Source of the DNA: Leptolinea sp. HRD-7
GTDB lineage: Bacteria > Chloroflexota > Anaerolineae > Anaerolineales > Anaerolineaceae
Assembly (NCBI GenBank): GCA_024363285.1
Contig: AP024710.1
Span: 2,140,001-2,204,000 of the forward strand
Direction: 5' to 3'
DNA length: 64,000 nucleotides
Below the pieces are notes generated by a model. That model did not search any database and was not told the origin of the DNA. It was given only the letters and a program-made list of their open reading frames with translations. The position numbers and the translations under genes were made by a program. This document shows, in pieces, positions 1 to 8,392 of the stretch (its first letter is position 1; each line of letters begins with the position of its first letter).

Positions 1-1
1 T

Positions 2-568
2 GGCAAAGCGGATATCGCCGGTTCTCATCTCTGGGATCGGGAGACGGAAACCTATAACACACCCATGTTGAAAACCCTGTTTCCGGGGGAGAAAATGGCC
101 CTGATCACGATGGCAAATCGCCGGATGGGGTGGATGATAAAAAAGGGAAATCCGAAAGGATTTCATACCATACAGGATCTATCGCGGCAGGATATCCGGT
201 TTGTGAATCGCCATGCCGGATCCGGGACACGCGTCTATCTTGACGCGCTCCTGAGTAAAGACAAAATTGATCCGGCGGTAATCAACGGATTTGACAATCA
301 AAAGGCCAACCACGCGGAAGTCGCCATGGAAATTTCTGAAGGAAAATCGGATGTTGGACTGGGACTCGAAGCAGCCGCCCGAGCCTACGGTCTCGATTTC
401 ATCTTTGAGAACCTGGAATGCTATGACCTCATCGTCACAGAAAAATCATTTGCCGCGCAGCCTGTGCAGGAATTGATCGCCTGGCTGAAAACAGACAGGT
501 TCCAGCAGATACTGGCCAGTATGGGCGGGTATGATGGCAAAAACAGCGGTGATGTGCGCTGGACGTGA
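2..568 (+). CDS. PBP-like (molybdate/cofactor-binding-type) domain protein, 5' truncated by window edge
   Basis: The reading frame is open from base 2 to the TGA at 566-568, so the visible part is the C-terminal ~188 residues of a larger protein; the ATG at 65 lies inside the domain and is not the real start. It is clearly paralogous to the C-terminal half of the MoeA fusion at 15122-17080 and of the regulator at 17259-18257: the same blocks recur in order (AGSHLWDRETETYN, KGNPKGF, RQDIRFVNRHAGSGTR, then AYGLDFIFENLECYDLIV). This is the PBP-like domain often fused to MoeA or to HTH domains in molybdopterin loci. The missing N-terminus could be either MoeA or an HTH. The gene converges on moeB, leaving 4 bp between the stops. 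Ligand is unknown; tungstate, molybdate or a pterin are plausible by context only. Confidence 0.8.
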   Translation, partial: GKADIAGSHLWDRETETYNTPMLKTLFPGEKMALITMANRRMGWMIKKGNPKGFHTIQDLSRQDIRFVNRHAGSGTRVYLDALLSKDKIDPAVINGFDNQKANHAEVAMEISEGKSDVGLGLEAAARAYGLDFIFENLECYDLIVTEKSFAAQPVQELIAWLKTDRFQQILASMGGYDGKNSGDVRWT

Positions 569-572
569 TTAT

Positions 573-1715
573 CTAGTACCGGAACGTTTCGGGTTCGTAC
601 AGTGATACCCAGGCATTGATGCCGCCGGTCAGGTTTTTGACCGATGTAAACCCGGCTTTCTTTAAGATCGAAACTCCGCGCGCGGACCGGCGCCCGGAGC
701 GGCAGATCACCACAATTTCTTTTTGTCTGTCCAGTTCATCCAACCTTTCGGCAAGTTTTTCAAGTGGAATGTTGACCGCGTTGGGCATGGAAGATATCTG
801 AAGTTCAACCGGGGCGCGCACATCCAGCAGGGTGACCGGCGCGTCACCCTGGAGTTTATTTTGCAGCTCTTCGGGGGTGATCCTGTCTTCGGGCGCAAGC
901 GTGAAGAGGCTTGAATCCGCGCAAGACGCGGCTGAATCCGTCAGTGTGTGAATGGTAGGATTCTCGCCGCATACCAGGCAGCCGGGCTGTTTGGGGAACG
1001 TCACCTTGTGGAAAGCGGCTTCCAGACCGTCATAGATCATGAATTGACCGATCATTGGAGTCCCAATGCCCAATGCCAGTTTTATCGCCTCCGTAGCCAT
1101 CATGGTGCCCACCACGCCCGGTAAAATACCAAATACGCCGGCATCGGAACAACTGGGAGAAAGCTCCGGCGGGGGAACATTCGGGAAAAGGCAGCGGTAA
1201 CATGGCCCGATCTTCGCGTCAAACACGCTGACCTGACCCTCAAAGCGGTAGATTGCGCCATACACTTCCGGCTTTCCGGTAAGAACACACAGGTCATTGA
1301 TCAGATAACGAGTGGCGAAGTTATCGGTGCAATCCAGAATGATGTCATACTCTTTTGAAATTTCCATAGCAGAACCGGCATTGAAAAATTCTGTGATGGC
1401 ATCAACTTCGATATACGGATTGAGCGCCAGCAGTTTTTGTTTCCCGGATTCCGCTTTCAATTCGCCCACATGCGCTGTGTCATGCAGTATCTGCCGCTGC
1501 AGGTTCGACGCGTCGACCACATCGTCGTCCACCAGACCAATATGCCCAACGCCGGCGGCTGCGAGATAATACGCTGCCGGGGAGCCAAGTCCTCCGGCTC
1601 CTACCAGCAGCATCGAACATTCTTTTAATTTCCGTTGACCTTCCAACCCGACTTCGGGGATCATCAGATGACGGGAATACCGGTAGATTTCTTCCTGCGA
1701 GAATAATTGATTCAT
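573..1715 (-). CDS. moeB: MoeB/ThiF-type adenylyltransferase with C-terminal rhodanese domain
   Basis: A 380-residue E1-like enzyme. The N-terminal ThiF/MoeB domain (about 1-260) has the nucleotide loop GAGGLGS (39-45), the conserved SCSDAGV segment, and two CxxC pairs (CYRC, CLVC) that should bind zinc. The C-terminal rhodanese domain (about 285-380) ends with the active-site loop CRSGRRS. Family knowledge: such MoeB-R/MoeZ proteins adenylate the C-terminal GG of MoaD or ThiS and supply sulfur through the rhodanese cysteine. The window encodes two MoaD-type partners ending in GG (8393-8668, 21482-21721), so a role in making the dithiolene sulfurs of the AOR cofactor is likely. ATG at 1715 has AGGAA just upstream. 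A terminator at 1792-1830 separates it from the hydrogenase operon, and a TATAAT lies between, so it is probably transcribed alone. Confidence 0.93.
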   Translation of the reverse strand: MNQLFSQEEIYRYSRHLMIPEVGLEGQRKLKECSMLLVGAGGLGSPAAYYLAAAGVGHIGLVDDDVVDASNLQRQILHDTAHVGELKAESGKQKLLALNPYIEVDAITEFFNAGSAMEISKEYDIILDCTDNFATRYLINDLCVLTGKPEVYGAIYRFEGQVSVFDAKIGPCYRCLFPNVPPPELSPSCSDAGVFGILPGVVGTMMATEAIKLALGIGTPMIGQFMIYDGLEAAFHKVTFPKQPGCLVCGENPTIHTLTDSAASCADSSLFTLAPEDRITPEELQNKLQGDAPVTLLDVRAPVELQISSMPNAVNIPLEKLAERLDELDRQKEIVVICRSGRRSARGVSILKKAGFTSVKNLTGGINAWVSLYEPETFRY

Positions 1716-1764
1716 CTTATTCCTGTGAACAAATGCGTATTTTTCTTCAAACGATCAAAAAACC

Positions 1765-1770
1765 ATTATA
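1765..1770 (-). promoter_or_regulatory. Candidate -10 box for moeB
   Basis: TATAAT on the minus strand about 50 bp upstream of the moeB start; the best -35 at 17 bp spacing (TTCGAA, 1788-1793) is weak. It lies just beyond the terminator of the hydrogenase operon, which makes an independent promoter sensible. Downstream at 1746-1755 the minus strand reads ATCGTTTGAA, a weak match to the TCGTTTTA-like boxes upstream of the other cofactor genes. Confidence 0.45.
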
Positions 1771-1791
1771 CAGAATTTATTTGTGGATTCG

Positions 1792-1830
1792 AAAAAAATG
1801 AACCTGTTGATGAATCCCATCAACAGGTTC
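1792..1830 (-). terminator. Rho-independent terminator of the AOR-hydrogenase operon
   Basis: Perfect 13-bp stem (GAACCTGTTGATG at 1800-1812 pairing with 1818-1830) with a 5-nt loop. Read on the minus strand it is followed by A and then seven T (1798-1792). It begins 40 bp after the stop of the hydrogenase large subunit, so it closes the long minus-strand operon. Confidence 0.9.
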
Positions 1831-1869
1831 ACAGGGAAGTGTTTGATTTTAAACCTGAATACGTCAGGG

Positions 1870-2949
1870 TTACCGGTCTGTACAGGAACAGCAGGGATCG
1901 ATGGACGCCTGAATCAGGGGCATGTCCGCCAGATACTGTCCTTTGACCATCGCCTTAATGGATGGAATGTTCATGAAAGACGGCGTGCGAATTTTGACAC
2001 GTGCCGGGGTATCCGTCCCATCCGATCTTACGTAGTAGAACACTTCACCGCGGGGGGCTTCAGACCGGGCTGTGGCTTCCCCTTCCGGGATCATCAATGG
2101 CACCTGTTCCGGGCGGATCGGGCCTGCGGGCATGTTCTTCAGGGCTTCCTCGATCAACCGCACGGACTCGAGCATTTCCAGCGCCCTGACGATCACACGC
2201 GCCTGAACATCACAGGTTTCCATCACAACTTTCTTGAATCCAAGGTCGGCATACGCGGCATACGGGAAAGTTTCACGAATATCCTCGGCTATTCCGGAGG
2301 CACGTGCCAGCGGACCAACGGTTCCAAACGTCAGGGCGTCTTCTCTGGAAAGAACACCGATTCCCCTGGTACGGGCGATGATGGTTTTATCCTGTGTGAA
2401 TATCGGAATAACAACTTTTTCAAGTCCCTTTTTGACGGTTTCTGCCATTGCCAGCAGACGTTTCGGATCGGTGATATCGCGGGTGACACCACCCAGAGTG
2501 ATCATTCCATAGTTCACCCGGTTGCCAGAGATGGCTTCCAGAATGTCCATCACCTGTTCACGAAGCTGATAAATTTCCATGAACATGCTGTGGTATCCGA
2601 TATCTTCAGACCCGATACCGGCCCAGAGCAGGTGGGAATGCAGACGTTCCAATTCGCCCATAATTGTGCGGATGTAGCGGGCGCGGTCTGGAACGGTGAT
2701 ATTGCCTATTTTCTCAACAGCCATCGCCATGGTACTGGCGTGCACATTGGAGCAGATACCACAAACATGTTCAACGAGCACCAGGTCGCGGATATAATTC
2801 CGGCGCTGGGTCAACAGTTCGATCGAGCGCATCACGAAACCCACTTCGACTTCGGCGTCTTCAACAATCTCACCTTTGCAGGTCAGGGTCAACTTATAGG
2901 GTTCTTCATACGCGGGGTGAAGCGGTCCAATGGGAAGTTTGTAAGGCAT
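1870..2949 (-). CDS. Group 4 membrane-bound [NiFe] hydrogenase large (catalytic) subunit, NuoD/EchE-like
   Basis: A 359-residue protein of the NuoD/HycE/EchE family. Both nickel-binding motifs of a real hydrogenase are present: CGIC with H70 (C63 and C66) near the N-terminus and DPCCSC at the very C-terminus (C353 and C356). Complex I NuoD lacks these cysteines, so this is a [NiFe] hydrogenase, expected to interconvert protons and H2 on the cytoplasmic side. The protein ends three residues after the last cysteine, so there is no C-terminal peptide for a maturation protease to remove. The ATG at 2949 follows directly on the NuoC-like gene, with GAGG upstream. It is the last gene of the operon. 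The subgroup within group 4 cannot be settled by eye. No hydrogenase maturation (hyp) genes are in the window. Confidence 0.94.
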   Translation of the reverse strand: MPYKLPIGPLHPAYEEPYKLTLTCKGEIVEDAEVEVGFVMRSIELLTQRRNYIRDLVLVEHVCGICSNVHASTMAMAVEKIGNITVPDRARYIRTIMGELERLHSHLLWAGIGSEDIGYHSMFMEIYQLREQVMDILEAISGNRVNYGMITLGGVTRDITDPKRLLAMAETVKKGLEKVVIPIFTQDKTIIARTRGIGVLSREDALTFGTVGPLARASGIAEDIRETFPYAAYADLGFKKVVMETCDVQARVIVRALEMLESVRLIEEALKNMPAGPIRPEQVPLMIPEGEATARSEAPRGEVFYYVRSDGTDTPARVKIRTPSFMNIPSIKAMVKGQYLADMPLIQASIDPCCSCTDR

Positions 2950-2950
2950 G

Positions 2951-3385
2951 TTATTTTGCCTCGCTTTCTTTCAAAAGAGACTCAGCCACCTTCTTGCGGA
3001 AAAAACCTTCCGGCATCTGGGGCGGCCGCACCAGCGGACGAGGATCCGGGTGTCCGTCGAAGGAAACGGCATACAGATCGCGCATTTCACGTTCAATCCA
3101 ATTCGCTGACGGAGTAAAGACCGCCAGCGATGGCATACGCTGGTTTTTTGTCGTTATGCGGATATTGACGCTTATTGAACGATGAATAAAGTGGTATATG
3201 ACGTCAAACTCACCGTCACCCCGTTCCAGGCAGGTGGCGGTTGACAGGCGGAATTCCAATGACCGCATGGCGTCGGATAGTTTCTTCCTATCGTTTCCGG
3301 TATACGTAAACCAGAAGCCGTCTTTGCGGCTTTCCGGTCTGCTTAAACCGGTTAATTCCATCAATTTTTCAATTCGATCTTCCAT
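2951..3385 (-). CDS. Group 4 hydrogenase NuoC/EchD-like subunit
   Basis: 144 residues matching the NuoC 30-kDa family: the C-terminal region contains the typical pattern of a short loop (NWIEREMRDLYAVSFDGHPD) followed by a proline-rich tail (RPLVRPPQMPEGF). This subunit has no cofactor and bridges the large and small subunits of the hydrogenase's cytoplasmic arm. It is encoded separately from NuoD, as in Ech hydrogenases, not fused as in some Hyc-type complexes. The stop codon abuts the start of the large-subunit gene, implying translational coupling. ATG at 3385 has GAGG 5 bp upstream. Confidence 0.9.
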   Translation of the reverse strand: MEDRIEKLMELTGLSRPESRKDGFWFTYTGNDRKKLSDAMRSLEFRLSTATCLERGDGEFDVIYHFIHRSISVNIRITTKNQRMPSLAVFTPSANWIEREMRDLYAVSFDGHPDPRPLVRPPQMPEGFFRKKVAESLLKESEAK

Positions 3386-3398
3386 ATCTACCTCACCA

Positions 3399-3917
3399 TT
3401 AATCCTTAGATCCGCTGATACCGGATTTTAAGAACTGGCCGTGCAGCCGGTTACGGCATCTTTCGCACAATTTGTGTACTTCAACGGCTTTTCTCGCCGC
3501 TTCTTCCGAATGATATAAATGCACCAACGATTCATACGCGAGAGGCAGGATAGTGGCGCCGCATCGTGTGCAATGCTGGTATTCAACTATGTGGAATGTT
3601 TTTTCCTGTGAGCGGCTGTTCGCGATAGGAGTGGAATTCTGTTTGAATGAAAGCGCTTTCGTCGGGCAGTATTCCACACAGCGGCCGCAGAAGGTGCATT
3701 GGCCGGCATCATAATTCCAGTAACCCATATCCTCTTCTTTGGATATATCAATGGCTTCCGGAGAGCAGACATAGGTGCAGGTACCGCACAACGTGCACAT
3801 GAGCGCGTTATGATCCAACTCTCCCCTGAAGTCCACCGGGAAGGGGACATGATTATCCGGTTTGCGGGTGCGGGATTGTTTCCCCGCATTCTTGAAGATG
3901 ATTTGAAGTATGTTCAT
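3399..3917 (-). CDS. Group 4 hydrogenase polyferredoxin subunit, NuoI/EchF-like
   Basis: 172 residues with two [4Fe-4S] motifs: C41-C44-C47-C51 (CTLCGTC, in which serine replaces the usual proline after the fourth cysteine) and C74-C77-C80-C84 (CTFCGRC). A C-terminal region has two extra CxxC pairs (C116/C119 and C151/C154), which may hold zinc or another cluster; this tail resembles HycF-type subunits. It should pass electrons from ferredoxin to the small-subunit cluster of the hydrogenase. The ATG at 3917 is chosen because GGAAGAG (3924-3930) lies 6 nt upstream; an in-frame TTG at 3923 is too close to it. Confidence 0.9.
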   Translation of the reverse strand: MNILQIIFKNAGKQSRTRKPDNHVPFPVDFRGELDHNALMCTLCGTCTYVCSPEAIDISKEEDMGYWNYDAGQCTFCGRCVEYCPTKALSFKQNSTPIANSRSQEKTFHIVEYQHCTRCGATILPLAYESLVHLYHSEEAARKAVEVHKLCERCRNRLHGQFLKSGISGSKD

Positions 3918-3930
3918 AATCAACTCTTCC

Positions 3931-4842
3931 TTACAGGATCAAAGCTGCCGCGACAACCAGCACAGTCGCCGCGATGCCCCAGGTCCAATAGAATTTGAAC
4001 GCGTGCTGAACTTTCAACCGGGCAGTACCAGCAGAAACCACATTTGTCAAAAGGATGACGATCACCGCCACGATGGTGAAAATTAACAACTTCATCCAGA
4101 GAGATGTATATGGACCAGTGAACAAAACGGAAATCAACCCGACCAGCAGTGACGTTTCCAGCGCGTGCGTCAATTCAAACAGAGCCAGAGGCAGCCCGTT
4201 ATATTCCGTGTGTATACCCGCAACGATTTCCTGTTCCGCGTTGGGGATGGAAAACGGATTTACTTTTAACTGGGCCAGTAATGCGATGAACAGGGCAACC
4301 GCGGCAAGTATGGTTGCCGCAGATATTGGAGCGGCTGCCAGTGACGCCAGCTTGAAGGATTGAAGTTTGAATGCCAGCGCGATCAAAGCACCCAGAAATG
4401 GCAGGTTATAGGCGATGGTGAGAATGGCTTCGCGTGTGGCGCCCACCTGGGCGTAGACGGAACGTGATATATACCCGGCGATGACATCCATTAAAACCGG
4501 CATTTCGATCAGGTAGATCAAAAGAACCAGGTCGCCTTCAAACGAGATGCTTGAACTGCCCGGCACAGGGATCAACGCGAGGGCAAACAAAATAGAAACC
4601 AGCCCGATCACCGGCAACGCATAGAACACAACCGGATTTACGCCCCTGGGGATGAGGGTCTTTTTCCCGACCAGTTTCCAGAAATCAAAGAAAGGCTGGT
4701 AGAACGGAGGCCCCTGCCTTCCCTGCAGTCGGGCTACAAATTTGCGGCTTATCCATAACAGGAACCAGCCGAATAACGCGCCAAACAACAAACCAGGCCA
4801 GATGAAGATAGCCAGTATGGAATTGATCCACCAGTTAGCCAT
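3931..4842 (-). CDS. Group 4 hydrogenase membrane anchor subunit, NuoH/EchB-like
   Basis: 303 residues, strongly hydrophobic with about eight membrane helices and the NuoH hallmark stretch near the N-terminus (RLQGRQGPPFYQPFFDFWKL), which sits at the interface between membrane and peripheral arms. A second typical segment is NAEQEIVAG with ELTHALE further on. In complex I and Ech this subunit couples the redox site to the ion-translocating modules. The gene overlaps the small-subunit gene by 8 bp and has AGGAGG upstream of its ATG, so it is expressed with the rest of the operon. Confidence 0.92.
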   Translation of the reverse strand: MANWWINSILAIFIWPGLLFGALFGWFLLWISRKFVARLQGRQGPPFYQPFFDFWKLVGKKTLIPRGVNPVVFYALPVIGLVSILFALALIPVPGSSSISFEGDLVLLIYLIEMPVLMDVIAGYISRSVYAQVGATREAILTIAYNLPFLGALIALAFKLQSFKLASLAAAPISAATILAAVALFIALLAQLKVNPFSIPNAEQEIVAGIHTEYNGLPLALFELTHALETSLLVGLISVLFTGPYTSLWMKLLIFTIVAVIVILLTNVVSAGTARLKVQHAFKFYWTWGIAATVLVVAAALIL

Positions 4843-5305
4843 TTTTCACCTCCTGCTGGCTGTGGGTTTGTCCCTTTTCAAGCATGACAGCCGCTTTTTG
4901 TATGGCTTCTGTGATGGCCTGCGGGCGGGGAGGGCAGCCGGGGACATACAGGTCCACCGGGATAACGGCTTCCGCCGACCCGACAATGGTTGGACTTCCA
5001 TGAAACACATTGCCGCTGGCGGGGCACGAACCGAGCGCGATCACCGCTTTGGGAGATGGGATCTGTTCGTACACATCTTTGACCATGTCTTTGGTCCGCA
5101 GGGTAATGGGACCGGATATCAAGAGAATGTCAGCATGTTTGGGACTACCCTGCAAGACCGCGCCGATTTGCTCCGCATCGTATCGAGGGCTGAAACAGGG
5201 TGCCACCTCAATGTCGCAACCATTGCAAGACCCGGCATTGACCCGGTACACCCAGGGTGACCGTCTACGCGATATTTGTATCAGGCGTGAGAAGATATTG
5301 CTCAT
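4835..5305 (-). CDS. Group 4 hydrogenase small subunit, NuoB/EchC-like
   Basis: 156 residues of the NuoB/Ech small-subunit family. The four ligands of the proximal [4Fe-4S] cluster are visible: C27 and C30 (SCNGCDIE), C94 (LGSCPASG) and C124 (VPGCPPRP). It delivers electrons to the NiFe centre in the neighbouring large subunit. In complex I the equivalent motif begins with two adjacent cysteines, whereas here it is CxxC as in hydrogenases, supporting the assignment. ATG at 5305 is preceded by GGGAGG. It starts 3 bp after the antiporter-like gene and overlaps the NuoH-like gene at its end. Confidence 0.93.
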   Translation of the reverse strand: MSNIFSRLIQISRRRSPWVYRVNAGSCNGCDIEVAPCFSPRYDAEQIGAVLQGSPKHADILLISGPITLRTKDMVKDVYEQIPSPKAVIALGSCPASGNVFHGSPTIVGSAEAVIPVDLYVPGCPPRPQAITEAIQKAAVMLEKGQTHSQQEVKNG

Positions 5306-5308
5306 GTA

Positions 5309-6484
5309 TTACCTCCCGCCTATTCCGGGCAAAATAGTGGGGAACAGGCAAGCGACGATCATCAAAATGATCATTAGAATAAATAAACCGTCGATCATAG
5401 ACAGGCTGGGTTTGCGCTTTTTGTTTTCCTGTTCGGATCCGCCCAGCCAGACTTTGTGAATAACTCTGACGTAATACAGCAGCGCCAGAGCGGTGGCTAA
5501 CGCCATGGCAATTCCAAGCAACAGCCCTCCGGCTTCGATACCGGCGAAATAAAGACGCCAGCGGCCGAGGAACCCCATCAATGGCGGAATGCCGATCATT
5601 CCAAACGCGCCGGCGATGAACGCGGCGCCGGCAACCGGATGCCGGGAAGACTGTCCACGGTCGTCGAGGGTCAGCGGATGTTTCAGGTCTTTTTCCGCCA
5701 CACCGACGGCTCCAAACAGCAGGAATTTGCACAGGCTGTGAGAAAGCGCGCCGATAAGAGTGCCAAGAACGCCGCCCGAGGTGCCGGCAGCGAGACCCAG
5801 AAGCAGGTAACCAACATCATCGATCGTTGAGAACGCCAACATGCGCCGGATATTATTCTGAGAAAGAGCCAGCAGCGCTCCCCCGAACATGCTAAGCAGG
5901 GCCAGAGCGATCCAGATCCATTGAACACTGGAAAAAAGCCAGGGGATCTCTGCTCTGAGATTTGCGAGTTCACCCAATTCCGCCATATCCAGCAGGCTGA
6001 TGACGAGCACGGCGGTCATCGCGGTGCTTTTTTCCGCCAGAGGTGCAAGCCAGAATGAAAATGGGATTACAGCCAGTTTAAGGGTGAAGCCGATCAAAAT
6101 CAGGCTGGTGACAACTTTCAACATTGTTCCTTTCGGCGCAGCTGCAGCTTCACCAGCGAACAATCCTCCGATCGTCATTCCGACCGCCGCCAGAACCGAA
6201 CCGGTCACGACAACGAGCAAAAATAGTTTTCCAGCTTGCCGGTCCTGCTGCCAGACGAACCATGCAAGGACCAATGCGGCAGCATCCAATGCCAGAGTCT
6301 TTCCCAGTGAGGTTGGCAGCCAGAGTCCGGCCAGAATAAAGCCAGTTGTGAGGATTGAAACCCACGAAAAATGCTTCCCCTGGTTGATCTTTGACGCATA
6401 GGTTTGGACCGCGATAAAAATTAGAAGTGAAATGGCGGTAAACGCGTAACGCCAATCCAATCCTGTTAGTTCCATTATTTCCAT
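5309..6484 (-). CDS. Antiporter-like membrane subunit (NuoN/NuoM type) of the hydrogenase, short form
   Basis: 391 residues, almost entirely transmembrane, of the proton-conducting antiporter family. The core segment with LLALSQNNIRRMLAFSTIDD, followed by a region containing LSHSLCKFLLF, corresponds to the channel helices of NuoL/M/N with their conserved lysines. It is about 90 residues shorter than usual NuoN or NuoM proteins, so the helix bundle is likely reduced at its ends. It probably forms the second ion channel next to the NuoL-like subunit. ATG at 6484 has GGAGG at 6490-6494. It sits between the NuoL-like and small-subunit genes with gaps of 12 and 3 bp. Confidence 0.85.
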   Translation of the reverse strand: MEIMELTGLDWRYAFTAISLLIFIAVQTYASKINQGKHFSWVSILTTGFILAGLWLPTSLGKTLALDAAALVLAWFVWQQDRQAGKLFLLVVVTGSVLAAVGMTIGGLFAGEAAAAPKGTMLKVVTSLILIGFTLKLAVIPFSFWLAPLAEKSTAMTAVLVISLLDMAELGELANLRAEIPWLFSSVQWIWIALALLSMFGGALLALSQNNIRRMLAFSTIDDVGYLLLGLAAGTSGGVLGTLIGALSHSLCKFLLFGAVGVAEKDLKHPLTLDDRGQSSRHPVAGAAFIAGAFGMIGIPPLMGFLGRWRLYFAGIEAGGLLLGIAMALATALALLYYVRVIHKVWLGGSEQENKKRKPSLSMIDGLFILMIILMIVACLFPTILPGIGGR

Positions 6485-6496
6485 ATCAACCTCCGC

Positions 6497-8335
6497 CTAT
6501 ACCAGCCAGATGACAACCGAGAGGAGGACGGCTGCCCCGACGATCAATACTATCGGTGAACTTTCGATTTTTTCCGATACTTGTTTGATCCACTGACTGA
6601 AGGTGAATACCCCACGCCAGATTCCTGTATAAACCGGGTCTGGATCGAGGACTTTCAACGCGGGAGAGAAAATATCCTCCACGAATTCCGAGAAGTCCAC
6701 CGTATTCAATGAATTTCTTTCAGGAAGAGGATCACCCCCGGTGAAGGAAGATACACCATGTGGAGAAGGCTTCCGGATGGCATAGATGATCCAGACAATC
6801 AGCAGGGCAGAAATAGCCAGTACAGCGCCCGCGGTGACCGGTACACCGGATTGATCAAGATGAAATCCGAGGAAAGAAATTGTCTGTGTCGAGTCAAATT
6901 TCATGGCAAGCATGGCCGGTTTCGCCAGCCAGTCGACCAGAAGCTGGGGCGCGATTCCGATGATCAGGCTCAGAGCGGCCAGAATCCCCATACCTGTCAG
7001 CATCACGGAGGATGCTTCCTCTACTTTTTTACCTGTCAAAAAGTCAGATGGTTCACCATAGAACACACTGACTGTGGCTTTGAGGATATAGAAGGCGGTG
7101 AATGTTGAGACCAACCAGGCAATGATGACAACCGCCCAGTTTCCTGAAGCCAGCGCGGAATCGTATAAAAGCCATTTTGCTACAAATCCATTGGTCAACG
7201 GTACGCCGATGATAGCGGCGGCGGCGATTAACCAGATAACAGCTGTGCGGGGCATGGTTTTAGCCAGCCCGCCTAGCTGACGCATATCGCGTGTTCCAGC
7301 GGCGTGTTGGATGGCGCCCGCGCAAAGGAAGAGAGTTCCCTTAAAAAGGCCGTGACTGAAAACATAGAAAACACCGGCCAACGCGCCAAATGGTGTGCCG
7401 ATACCGAAAGCCGTCATGATGTAACCCAACTGGCTGATCGTGGAGAATGCCAGCAGACGTTTCAGATCAGTTTGCGCCAGGGCGAACAGCGTGCCCACGA
7501 TCATGGTGATGCATCCAATGACCAATAGAATGACATTCCATGAGGGCTGCCAGGGAGCGATCGAATACATGCGGGCGACGAGATATACACCGGCTTTCAC
7601 ATAGCAGGCGGAATGCAGTAAAGCGGAAACAGGCGTCGGCGCGTTCATGGCTTCAGGAATCCACGTATGAACGGGGAACATAACGGATTTTGCCATGGCG
7701 GCGATCAGGATCAACAGGAAGATACCCGTGTTGAAATTGGCGGCGATGGCGGGATCTGTCCAGGTGAAGGTACCGGCATCTCTGTATAAAAGCAAAATAG
7801 CCAGAAGAAGCGCGTACCCCGGTATATGTGTCATTACCAGAACTTTTCGGGCACCGTTTACCGCGGCTGTTTCGTTGTACCAGAACCCCACCAGGAAGTA
7901 CGAACACAGGCCGATGATTTCCCAACAAAGATAGACCATGATCAGGCTGCGGGCGCTTACCAGTCCGATCAGACCGGCAATAAATGTGAGCATGAGCATG
8001 TAAAAGCGGGTTGTGCCTTTTTCATGCTGCATATAGTCAATACAATAGACGAGAATGGCAGAACCGATCCCCGCGGCCATCAGGCTAAAGACAAGGCTAA
8101 GGCCGTCAAAGTAAAGCGCAAAAGGTGATTCAGCCTGCCACGGGAACAAATTGAACTCGATCGTCTCTCCTCCAATCACAGTCGGTGACAACCAGAGGAT
8201 GGCTCCCAGAGATCCAAGTCCGGCAATAAATGATAACCAGCCTTTAATTTTGTTGGATACCATACGGCCGATCAAAAATAAAATGATCACTGCCCCCAAC
8301 AAAAATAACAGAGAATATCCTGCCAGAGCGTTCAC
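6497..8335 (-). CDS. Antiporter-like membrane subunit, NuoL/EchA type
   Basis: About 612 residues, many transmembrane helices. Typical NuoL segments are visible: the helix with CWEIIGLCSYFLVGFWY, HTWIPEAMNAPTPVSALLHS, the lysine in CYVKAGVYLVARM, and FSHGLFKGTLFLCAGAIQHA. The length matches NuoL and EchA; the C-terminal 100 residues contain a soluble stretch and a last helix, consistent with the lateral arm of NuoL. Expected role: ion translocation driven by electron flow from ferredoxin to protons. The GTG at 8335 is chosen because GGGGAG (8342-8347) lies 6 nt upstream; the frame is open to a TTG at 8359, which would place this ribosome site inside the gene. Confidence 0.92.
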   Translation of the reverse strand: MNALAGYSLLFLLGAVIILFLIGRMVSNKIKGWLSFIAGLGSLGAILWLSPTVIGGETIEFNLFPWQAESPFALYFDGLSLVFSLMAAGIGSAILVYCIDYMQHEKGTTRFYMLMLTFIAGLIGLVSARSLIMVYLCWEIIGLCSYFLVGFWYNETAAVNGARKVLVMTHIPGYALLLAILLLYRDAGTFTWTDPAIAANFNTGIFLLILIAAMAKSVMFPVHTWIPEAMNAPTPVSALLHSACYVKAGVYLVARMYSIAPWQPSWNVILLVIGCITMIVGTLFALAQTDLKRLLAFSTISQLGYIMTAFGIGTPFGALAGVFYVFSHGLFKGTLFLCAGAIQHAAGTRDMRQLGGLAKTMPRTAVIWLIAAAAIIGVPLTNGFVAKWLLYDSALASGNWAVVIIAWLVSTFTAFYILKATVSVFYGEPSDFLTGKKVEEASSVMLTGMGILAALSLIIGIAPQLLVDWLAKPAMLAMKFDSTQTISFLGFHLDQSGVPVTAGAVLAISALLIVWIIYAIRKPSPHGVSSFTGGDPLPERNSLNTVDFSEFVEDIFSPALKVLDPDPVYTGIWRGVFTFSQWIKQVSEKIESSPIVLIVGAAVLLSVVIWLV

Positions 8336-8392
8336 TTCACACTCCCCGGGTATCTCCAAATTAATTGGGATACCTGTTTTTTAATTTTGTGT

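Noticed and set aside
1783-3117. Long open frame (444 codons) on the plus strand
   Set aside because: It lies antisense to the hydrogenase large subunit and the end of the NuoC-like gene, has low-complexity His/Gly/Asn-rich translation, and no family resemblance; the minus-strand proteins are certain.
1870-8335. Respiratory complex I (nuo) operon
   Set aside because: The large subunit has both CxxC nickel motifs and the small subunit has the CxxC form of the cluster site; NuoE, F, G, A, J and K are missing. It is a group 4 hydrogenase.
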